Shown here: piece by piece, positions 5,547 to 11,063 of the stretch
How the letters are laid out: each line of letters begins with the position of its first letter
Numbering within the stretch: position 1 is the first letter of the stretch
From: Candidatus Sediminicultor secundus
GTDB taxonomy: Bacteria; Atribacterota; JS1; SB-45; 34-128
Reading direction: 5' to 3'
Assembly: GCA_002849045.2 (NCBI GenBank)
Contig: NCRO01000047.1
Coordinates: forward strand, 1 to 11,063
Length of the DNA: 11,063 nucleotides
Translations under genes and position numbers: made by a program
The notes under the pieces: model-generated
Seen by the model: only the letters and a program-made list of their open reading frames with translations
Told to the model about the DNA's origin: nothing
Database searches by the model: none

Positions 5547-7181
5547 ATGAAAAGTAAATTGTTTGTAGTTTTGTTGTTAACAGTAGGATTAGTATTTAGT
5601 GTAGTTGGGGCAGCTTCCGCAGGGAGCACCCTGGTATTTGGTAGTAGCGGAGATGTGGACAGATTAGACCCTGCCGATGTAACTGATGGAGAATCCATAC
5701 AGAGAATGGATAATATCTTCGAAGGTTTAGTTGAATATGAAGAAGGTTCTGTATTGATACAACCTTGTTTGGCTACCTCCTGGGAGGCATCAGCAGATGG
5801 GACAGAGATTGTTTTTCACTTAAGAAAAGGGGTTAAATTTCATGACGGGACTGATTTTAATGCAGATGCAGTAGTCTTTTCCTTTGCCCGCCAGTATGAC
5901 ACTAATCATCCTTTCCATCAATATGGTGAATGGGTTTACTGGGGGTATATGTTCGGTGATATAGATAAGATGGAGAAGATTGATGACTACACCGTAAAAC
6001 TTGTCTTAAAAAGAACGAATGTTTCTATTTTGACCAGTTTGGCCATGTTTACGGTTACTATTGTGAGTCCTGCTAATGCGGAAAAATACAAAGAAGATGC
6101 CTTTAAAAATCCAAGTGGAACTGGTCCTTTTAAATTTGTCGAATGGGTAAAAGATGATCATATCACCTTAGAGGCCAATGAGAATTATTGGAGGGAAAGG
6201 GCCAAGCTGGATAAATTAATCTTCAAAGTTATTCCTGACCCTTCAGCTCGTCTTATGGCTTTAGAAGTAGGTGAAGTGCAGGGGATAGAACATCTAGATC
6301 CTGCTCATTTTGACAAAATAAAGGCTAATAAAGATTTGAAACTTTTAGCCGAACCAGGAATGAACATCGGATATATGGCTATGAATTCGGGATATGGATA
6401 TATAGATACTAATAAAAATGGAGCACGTGATATAGAAGAAGAGCCCCTGGTTAAAACTCCTGGATATTTTGAACCCCTTACTAAAAAGAAAGTGAGACAG
6501 GCAATTAATATGGCTGTTGATAAACAGTCGATAGTGGATAATCTTTATATGGGAACAGCAATTAAGGCTAAAAATGGAATGCCTCCCTTTATGCTGGGCT
6601 ATAATGATGATATAGTAGATTATCCTTATGATCCAGCAAAAGCTAAAGAACTTTTAGCGGCCGCAGGATATCCGGATGGCTTTGAAGTCACTCTATATGT
6701 AATGCCTGTATCCCGACCGTATATGTTCGATCCTCCTAAGATTGGGGAAGCTATTCAGAGCTATTTAGCTGCTGTAGGAATAAAGGTAAACATTTATCAG
6801 GTGGATTGGGGAACCTATTTACAGGAAACTCAAGCCGGAAAGCATCAGATGTGTCTTTTAGGTTGGACTGGTGACAATGGAGATACAGATAATTTCTTAA
6901 ATGTATTATACGGAGCAAATGTCTGTTCAATCGGTAATGCTGGAAATTATGCTTTCTATACTAGTAATACTAACCAAGAATTACTTTCCGCAGCTTTAGC
7001 CACTTATGATGAAGAAAAGAGAGTAGCATATTATAAGAAAGCCCAGGAAATGATTCATGAAGATGCTGGCTATGTCTATCTGGCTCATGCTACTCAGTCT
7101 GTAGCTTTCAGAGCAAATGTACAGGGTTATGTTCTTCATCCTACCTCAAGAAAGTTCTTCTATCCAGTTTGGATAGAATAG
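5547..7181 (+). CDS. ABC transporter solute-binding protein, peptide/nickel family (SBP_bac_5)
   Basis: A 544-residue periplasmic binding protein for a Dpp/Opp-type importer. It has a classic signal peptide (residues 1-25, cleavage after ASA) and no lipobox Cys, so it should be soluble in a periplasm and not a lipoprotein. The mature part follows family 5 throughout: an N-terminal LDPADVTDGES segment, FEGLVEYEEG, LATSWEASADG, FHLRKGVKFHDGTDFNADAVVFS (the family signature region, about 91-113), GTGPFKFVEW (about 190-199), VRQAINMAVDK (about 314-324) and DPAKAKELLAAAGYPDGFE. Family members bind peptides, nickel chelates, oligosaccharides or opines, so the substrate cannot be assigned. An unusual insert at about 281-310 contains DTNKNGARDIEE (287-298), an EF-hand-like loop. 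The gene has a strong ribosome-binding site, is followed by an intrinsic terminator, and precedes the matching permease and ATPase genes. Confidence 0.95.
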   Translation: MKSKLFVVLLLTVGLVFSVVGAASAGSTLVFGSSGDVDRLDPADVTDGESIQRMDNIFEGLVEYEEGSVLIQPCLATSWEASADGTEIVFHLRKGVKFHDGTDFNADAVVFSFARQYDTNHPFHQYGEWVYWGYMFGDIDKMEKIDDYTVKLVLKRTNVSILTSLAMFTVTIVSPANAEKYKEDAFKNPSGTGPFKFVEWVKDDHITLEANENYWRERAKLDKLIFKVIPDPSARLMALEVGEVQGIEHLDPAHFDKIKANKDLKLLAEPGMNIGYMAMNSGYGYIDTNKNGARDIEEEPLVKTPGYFEPLTKKKVRQAINMAVDKQSIVDNLYMGTAIKAKNGMPPFMLGYNDDIVDYPYDPAKAKELLAAAGYPDGFEVTLYVMPVSRPYMFDPPKIGEAIQSYLAAVGIKVNIYQVDWGTYLQETQAGKHQMCLLGWTGDNGDTDNFLNVLYGANVCSIGNAGNYAFYTSNTNQELLSAALATYDEEKRVAYYKKAQEMIHEDAGYVYLAHATQSVAFRANVQGYVLHPTSRKFFYPVWIE

Positions 7182-7212
7182 AAGGAACTTTCTGGGTTTG
7201 AATTTTCGTAAA

Positions 7213-7243
7213 AGGGAAGGGGCGACTGAGTCACCCCTTCCCT
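7213..7243 (+). other. GC-rich hairpin after the binding-protein gene
   Basis: AGGGAAGGGG (7213-7222) pairs perfectly with CCCCTTCCCT (7234-7243). Inside, GAC and GTC pair around a three-base loop after one C-A mismatch. No T-run follows. A stable hairpin at this spot, just before a terminator, commonly protects the 3' end of abundant binding-protein mRNA. Its core GGGGCGAC...GTCACCCC also resembles the palindromic elements elsewhere in the window, so it could be another copy recruited as an mRNA end. Confidence 0.75.
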
Positions 7244-7252
7244 GAATGAAAT

Positions 7253-7290
7253 AAAAATGTGCCTGAAAGGGCACATTTTTTTTCTTTTTT
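7253..7290 (+). terminator. Rho-independent terminator of the binding-protein gene
   Basis: AAAAATGTGCC (7253-7263) and GGCACATTTTT (7270-7280) form a perfect 11-bp stem with a 6-base loop, followed by TTTCTTTTTT. This is a textbook intrinsic terminator. The A-run on the 5' side would also allow partial function on the other strand. It separates the binding-protein transcript from the permease/ATPase genes, although read-through is likely and usual in this operon type. Confidence 0.92.
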
Positions 7291-7294
7291 CTTG

Positions 7295-7322
7295 TTGCAT
7301 TATGATGGTTAAAAAGTATAAT
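7295..7322 (+). promoter_or_regulatory. Probable promoter for the permease/ATPase genes
   Basis: A perfect -10 hexamer TATAAT lies at 7317-7322, with a partial -35 TTGCAT at 7295-7300 (16-bp spacer). It sits directly after the terminator and about 38 bp before the first permease start codon, which is where an independent promoter for the membrane components would be expected. TATA-like repeats downstream (AGTATAAGTATAA) make the exact -10 choice uncertain. Confidence 0.55.
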
Positions 7323-7359
7323 AGTATAAGTATAACTAAAAATAGATAGGAATTAGTAA

Positions 7360-8364
7360 ATGAAATGGTATATTACCAAAAGATTATTAATGTTGATTCC
7401 GGTACTATTAGGAGTTTCTATCCTCGCCTTTTCTTTGATTCGTTTAGCCCCCGGTGACCCGGCATTAACTATATCCGGTGAACATGCCTCTCCTCAGGTT
7501 ATCAGTGCTATCAGAGAAAAATACGGGTTAGACAAGCCCCTTTCCACTCAATATTGGGTCTGGCTCAAACAGATCTTGCGAGGAGATCTGGGGCGTTCAA
7601 TAGTCTCTAACGAATATGTAACTAAAGAGATACTGGAAAGATTCCCCAATACAATCGAGCTTACCATATTTTCTATGATTTTTGCAGTAGTTATCGGAAG
7701 TATTGCTGGAATTATCTCTGCCTCCCGTCAGTATTCTGTCTTTGATTATTCCTTTATGGGAGTAGCTCTCTTCGGGTTATCGATGCCGGTTTTCTGGTTA
7801 GGAATTATGTTGATGATGATTTTCGGAGTATATCTGAGGTGGTTGCCTATCAGTGGACGGATAAGTATGATGATATCTTTCCAGCGAATTACCGGTTTTT
7901 ACCTGTTGGATAGTCTCATTACCGGTAATTTCGCCGCTTTTATAAGTTCACTTCGTTATTTAATCTTGCCTTCTGTTGCCCTGTCTACTATTCCGATGGC
8001 TACCATTGCCCGAGTAACCAGGTCAAGTATGTTAGAAGTCTTGAGACAGGATTTTATAAGAACAGAAAGAGCTAAAGGATTATCAGAGAGAATGGTAATC
8101 TACAAACATGCGGTAAGAAATGCTATGATTCCGGTAATTACCGTAATCGGATTGAATTTTGGCTTACTGCTAGCCGGAGCTATCTTGACAGAAACAGTCT
8201 TTTCCTGGCCGGGAATAGGTAGATATGTGGTAGATGCAGTAAATATGAGGGATTATCCTGTAGTACAAGGATGTGTATTATTTTTTGCTTTAATGTTTGT
8301 AATTGTGAATTTAATAACTGATATTGTTTATGTTTATATTGACCCAAGAATTCATTACGGATAG
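7360..8364 (+). CDS. dppB: Dpp/Opp-type ABC transporter permease, DppB subunit
   Basis: A 334-residue inner-membrane protein, the usual DppB/OppB length. It has about six membrane segments (near residues 9-28, 100-121, 131-157, 200-220, 255-277 and 303-325). Typical family features are LIRLAPGDPA (26-35), KYGLDKPLSTQYWVWLKQIL then RGDLGRS (54-80), and the cytoplasmic EAA coupling loop ERAKGLSERMVIYKHAVRN (236-254), which docks on the ATPases. WPGIGRYVVDAVNMRDYPVVQ (283-303) is the conserved C-terminal stretch. It forms the translocation pore with the next gene product. The ribosome-binding site is weak (AGGA, 8 bases before the ATG). It lies 178 bp after the binding-protein gene, behind a terminator and a candidate promoter. 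The symbol denotes the family; substrate is unknown. Confidence 0.95.
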   Translation: MKWYITKRLLMLIPVLLGVSILAFSLIRLAPGDPALTISGEHASPQVISAIREKYGLDKPLSTQYWVWLKQILRGDLGRSIVSNEYVTKEILERFPNTIELTIFSMIFAVVIGSIAGIISASRQYSVFDYSFMGVALFGLSMPVFWLGIMLMMIFGVYLRWLPISGRISMMISFQRITGFYLLDSLITGNFAAFISSLRYLILPSVALSTIPMATIARVTRSSMLEVLRQDFIRTERAKGLSERMVIYKHAVRNAMIPVITVIGLNFGLLLAGAILTETVFSWPGIGRYVVDAVNMRDYPVVQGCVLFFALMFVIVNLITDIVYVYIDPRIHYG

Positions 8365-8372
8365 GTTAAAAA

Positions 8373-9254
8373 ATGGAAAGAACAAGAGAGACTAAAACCC
8401 AAGAATTAACCAGAAGACTTAAATATAATAAATCAGCAGTCTTTGGTCTGGTAATTGTTATTATACTCATTTTATGTGCCATTTTAGCTAATTATATTGC
8501 TCCTAATAACCCTACTCCTTCTCCTCCGGAACTTTTCAAGGCTTTAAAACCGGGATTCTGGAGTGAAGATGGAGTAGAAGGTATGCCCTTAGGGGCTGAT
8601 GCCCTGGGGAGATGTGTTTTAAGTAGAATTCTCTATGGAGCCAGAGTCAGTTTAACCGCAGGTTTTGTGGCAGTAGGAATTGCCATGCTTTTAGGTATAA
8701 CCTTTGGAGTAATGGCTGGTTATTACGGAGGATGGGTAGATGCAGTAATTATGAGAATAGTTGATATTATGTTTGCCTTCCCAGCATTACTGCTGGCTAT
8801 TGTAATTGTAACTGTTCTGGGTCAGGGATTGGATAAGGCAATGATAGCAATAGGTATAGTCTATACCCCCCAGATGGCGAGGATTATCAGAAGCTCGGTA
8901 CTCTACATTAAAGAAATGGAATATATCGAAGTCCAAAAGGCAATCGGGTCGAGTGATGCAAGAATTGTCTTTCGCCATGTCCTGCCCAACAGTATCGCCC
9001 CGGTAATTGTATACGGAACTCTGATGTTAGCTACTGCCATTTTAGATTGTGCAGCTCTCGGTTTTTTAGGATTAGGTGCTCAACCTCCCACTCCGGAATG
9101 GGGGGCTATGCTCTCCAGGAGCTATTCCTATATTGTGAGTGGAGCATGGTGGGCAGCAACATTTCCCGGAATAGCAATATTATTATCTGTTATAGGCCTG
9201 AATCTATTAGGAGACGGTTTACGGGATATCTTGGATCCCCGACTTAAAACTTAA
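8373..9254 (+). CDS. dppC: Dpp/Opp-type ABC transporter permease, DppC subunit
   Basis: A 293-residue inner-membrane partner of DppB, close to the normal length for the family. The N-terminal OppC_N-type membrane segment covers about residues 22-43. The periplasmic loop ends in the hallmark MPLGADALGRCVLSRILYGA (71-90). The BPD-type transmembrane domain follows, with segments near 95-117, 128-149, 155-170, 207-229 and 260-280. Its EAA-type coupling loop is EVQKAIGSSDARIVFRHVLP (186-205), and the family motif FLGLGAQPPTPEWGAML lies at 231-247. It starts 8 bp after the dppB stop codon, so the two are cotranscribed and probably translationally coupled. The family motif usually reads LGRDVLSR; here the Asp is Cys (C81), a small local change. 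Confidence 0.95.
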   Translation: MERTRETKTQELTRRLKYNKSAVFGLVIVIILILCAILANYIAPNNPTPSPPELFKALKPGFWSEDGVEGMPLGADALGRCVLSRILYGARVSLTAGFVAVGIAMLLGITFGVMAGYYGGWVDAVIMRIVDIMFAFPALLLAIVIVTVLGQGLDKAMIAIGIVYTPQMARIIRSSVLYIKEMEYIEVQKAIGSSDARIVFRHVLPNSIAPVIVYGTLMLATAILDCAALGFLGLGAQPPTPEWGAMLSRSYSYIVSGAWWAATFPGIAILLSVIGLNLLGDGLRDILDPRLKT

Positions 9255-9264
9255 TGGTGGTACA

Positions 9265-9284
9265 GGGGACGGTTCTCCGTTCCT
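9265..9284 (+). repeat. REP-like hairpin between permease and ATPase genes
   Basis: GGGGACGG (9265-9272) pairs with CCGTTCCT (9277-9284) across a TTCT loop, using two G-T wobbles. The surrounding GTGGTACAGGGGACGG and CCGTTCCTC resemble a widespread REP-like motif (CAGGGGACGGTTCT type) that I recall from many Firmicutes and environmental genomes; this is from memory. It occupies most of the only sizeable gap inside the operon (9255-9319). With no T-run it should not terminate, but it could stabilise upstream mRNA or lower expression of the downstream ATPases. Confidence 0.65.
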
Positions 9285-9319
9285 CTAAATTTATAAAATA
9301 GGATAAAGTAACACAAGAT

Positions 9320-10303
9320 ATGAAAACATTATTGGAAATAAAAAATTTAAAAACTCACTTTTTTACCCATGAAGGTACGGTGAAGGCGGTAGATGGGGTT
9401 AGTTTTAAAATTAACCAGGGGGAAACTTTAGGAATTGTAGGAGAATCCGGAAGTGGTAAGAGTGTTACCGCTCTGTCGGTTATGAAATTAATTCCTCATC
9501 CTCCGGGAAAGATTGTAGGCGGAGAAATATATTTCGAAGGCAAGGACCTCTTAAAGTTAGATGATAAAGAAATTAGAAAGATAAGAGGGAAGAAAATATC
9601 TATGATCTTCCAGGAACCTATGACTTCATTGGACCCGGTATTCACTATCGGTCATGAAATTGGGGAAGCCATTCAATTGCATCAGGGATTAAATAAAAAA
9701 GAGGCTAGAAAAAAGTCTATAGAGATATTAAAGATTGTAGGGATACCGGACGTAGAGAAGAGAATAGATAATTACCCTCATGAGTTATCCGGGGGGATGA
9801 GACAGCGAGTGATGATTGCCATGGCTCTATCCTGTAATCCCACCTTGCTTATTGCTGATGAACCTACCACCGCCCTTGATGTTACCATTCAAGCTCAGAT
9901 TTTAAGATTAATTAATGATTTAAAAGATAAATTTGGGGCCTCGGTGATATTAATAACTCATGATCTGGGAGTAATCGCTGAAATGTGTGATAATGTTGCG
10001 GTAATGTATGCCGGGCATATTGTAGAATATACCGATGTATATACACTTTTTAGCAATCCTCTTCATCCTTATACCAAAGGGTTAAGTAAATCAATACCCA
10101 GGATGAACGTTGAAACAGAACATCTTGATGCAATTCCGGGTATAGTCCCCAATCTCCTTGATTTACCTTCAGGATGTCCATTTCATCCCAGATGTGATTT
10201 CAGTTTTAAAAGATGTGTTGAAGAGATGCCAGAACTGATAGAGATAGAAAATTCTCATCTGGTGAAATGTCATTTAGTTAAGAAGAAGATGAGGAGTAAA
10301 TAA
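9320..10303 (+). CDS. dppD: Dpp/Opp-type ABC transporter ATP-binding protein, DppD subunit
   Basis: A 327-residue cytoplasmic ATPase that powers import. All nucleotide-binding motifs are intact: Walker A GESGSGKS (41-48), Q-loop Q98 (IFQEP), signature LSGGM (156-160), Walker B LLIADE (176-181) with catalytic E181, and H-loop H214 (THD). The C-terminal oligopeptide/dipeptide domain has four cysteines, C286, C292, C299 and C317, in the CPFHPRC pattern. In related DppD/OppD proteins this pattern binds a [4Fe-4S] cluster, so one is likely here. The length matches E. coli DppD (327). The ribosome-binding site is poor: AGGA at 9300-9303 is about 16 bases before the ATG. Expression may therefore depend on operon context, with the REP-like hairpin at 9265-9284 just upstream. 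Confidence 0.95.
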   Translation: MKTLLEIKNLKTHFFTHEGTVKAVDGVSFKINQGETLGIVGESGSGKSVTALSVMKLIPHPPGKIVGGEIYFEGKDLLKLDDKEIRKIRGKKISMIFQEPMTSLDPVFTIGHEIGEAIQLHQGLNKKEARKKSIEILKIVGIPDVEKRIDNYPHELSGGMRQRVMIAMALSCNPTLLIADEPTTALDVTIQAQILRLINDLKDKFGASVILITHDLGVIAEMCDNVAVMYAGHIVEYTDVYTLFSNPLHPYTKGLSKSIPRMNVETEHLDAIPGIVPNLLDLPSGCPFHPRCDFSFKRCVEEMPELIEIENSHLVKCHLVKKKMRSK

Positions 10304-10308
10304 GTAGA

Positions 10309-11063
10309 ATGGAAAAATTGGTAGAAGTTAAAAATCTAAAAAAATGGTTCTGGATGGGTAAATCACCTTTGGGTAAAAAAGAGGCTGTTAAAGCTGTAGA
10401 TGATGTAAGTTTTTATGTAGAGAAGAAAGAAATTCTTGGTCTTGTGGGAGAATCGGGATGCGGAAAGACTACCTGTGGGAAAACTATACTGCGAATATTA
10501 GACCCAACAGAAGGTAAAATATATTTTAATGGTCAGGAAATAACTCATTTAAGAAAAAAAGAGATGCTAAAATTTAGAAGAAAAATGATGATTATTTATC
10601 AGGACCCCTTTGGCTCTCTTGATCCCAGGATGACCATAGGAGCAACTATTGCTGAACCGATGGAGGTACACAAGACTGCTTTCAAAAAAGAGCGGGAAGA
10701 GAAAGTAATAGAAATTATGAGAAAAGTTGGTCTTCTACCAGACCAGATAAACAGATACCCTCACGAATTTAGTGGCGGACAAAGGCAGAGGATAGGAATT
10801 GCCAGAGCTTTGGCTACCAATCCGGAGTTTATAGTTGCCGATGAATGTGTATCCGCTCTGGATGTTTCTATTCAAGCCCAAATTGTTAATTTATTACTAG
10901 ATTTACAGAAAGAATTTGGACTTACCCTTTTGTTCGTAGCTCATGATTTAAGTGTAATAAAACATATCTGTGATAGAGTTGCAGTGATGTATTTAGGTAA
11001 GATAGTAGAAACTGCCCCTAAAAAAGAATTATTTAATAGCCCTAAACATCCCTATACCCAGGC
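10309..11063 (+). CDS. dppF: Dpp/Opp-type ABC transporter ATP-binding protein, DppF subunit (3' truncated by window end)
   Basis: The frame is open to the last base, giving 251 complete codons of an expected 320-340. ATG 10309 lies 5 bp after the dppD stop, and GAGGAG (10291-10296) inside the end of dppD serves as ribosome-binding site. Motifs are Walker A GESGCGKT (47-54), Q-loop Q98 ([11 protein letters not shown]), signature FSGGQ (154-158), Walker B FIVADE (174-179), D-loop SALD and H-loop H212. HPYTQA at the window end is the usual entry to the C-terminal oligopeptide-transporter domain, so the missing part should be about 70-90 residues. The residue after the catalytic Glu is Cys (ADECVSALD) rather than the more common Pro, which should not disrupt catalysis. 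It forms the heterodimeric motor with DppD. Confidence 0.94.
   Translation, partial: MEKLVEVKNLKKWFWMGKSPLGKKEAVKAVDDVSFYVEKKEILGLVGESGCGKTTCGKTILRILDPTEGKIYFNGQEITHLRKKEMLKFRRKMMIIYQDPFGSLDPRMTIGATIAEPMEVHKTAFKKEREEKVIEIMRKVGLLPDQINRYPHEFSGGQRQRIGIARALATNPEFIVADECVSALDVSIQAQIVNLLLDLQKEFGLTLLFVAHDLSVIKHICDRVAVMYLGKIVETAPKKELFNSPKHPYTQ

Noticed and set aside
8787..9247. Open frames on the minus strand and in another + frame within dppC
   Set aside because: dppC is intact with all family motifs; the alternatives lack start signals and any similarity.
10835..10850. Cys in place of the usual Pro after the Walker B Glu of DppF as a sign of inactivity
   Set aside because: The catalytic Asp-Glu, D-loop and H-loop are intact, and this position varies in OppF/DppF proteins.

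Overview
The window is an AT-rich bacterial segment with every gene on the + strand. Arg codons are mostly AGA/AGG and ribosome-binding sites are of the AGGAG type. The solute-binding protein has an ordinary signal peptide with no lipobox cysteine. Together with the periplasmic-type lytic transglycosylase, this suggests a diderm cell. The mix of Firmicutes-like small genes, a Dpp/Opp-type ABC operon and many short palindromic intergenic repeats would fit a deep-branching anaerobe such as an Atribacterota-like lineage. That placement is a guess and cannot be proved from the window.

Left part (1-5396), signalling and envelope genes. It opens with the 3' end of an HD-GYP gene, a probable cyclic-di-GMP phosphodiesterase (1-534). 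Next is a long TPR protein ending in an SLT lytic transglycosylase domain (621-2945), then a small zinc-ribbon protein with a duplicated LTKP motif (3013-3345). A 289-bp noncoding stretch follows, holding 8-bp tandem repeats and three short palindromes. A good promoter then leads into a 59-residue excisionase-type helix-turn-helix protein (3635-3814). The block ends with a secreted protein carrying five LysM domains and an M23 endopeptidase domain (3933-5396). The transglycosylase cuts glycan strands and the LysM-M23 protein cuts peptide stems, so both remodel peptidoglycan. The genes between them may or may not be functionally tied to this.

Right part (5547-11063), a Dpp/Opp-family peptide-type ABC importer in the order binding protein, permease B, permease C, ATPase D, ATPase F. 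ATPase F runs off the window end. The binding-protein gene is closed by a GC-rich hairpin plus a clear intrinsic terminator, and a fresh promoter lies before the permeases. The binding protein is therefore probably a separate, more abundant transcript. A REP-like hairpin sits between permease C and ATPase D. The binding protein carries an insert with a good EF-hand-like calcium loop.

I see no clear undescribed multi-gene system. The best leads are the family of small palindromes spread through the intergenic regions, the uncharacterised zinc-ribbon protein with its internal repeat, the orphan excisionase-like regulator next to a cell-wall hydrolase, the calcium-like loop in the binding protein, and a 15-codon leader ORF with a strong ribosome-binding site ahead of the transglycosylase gene.
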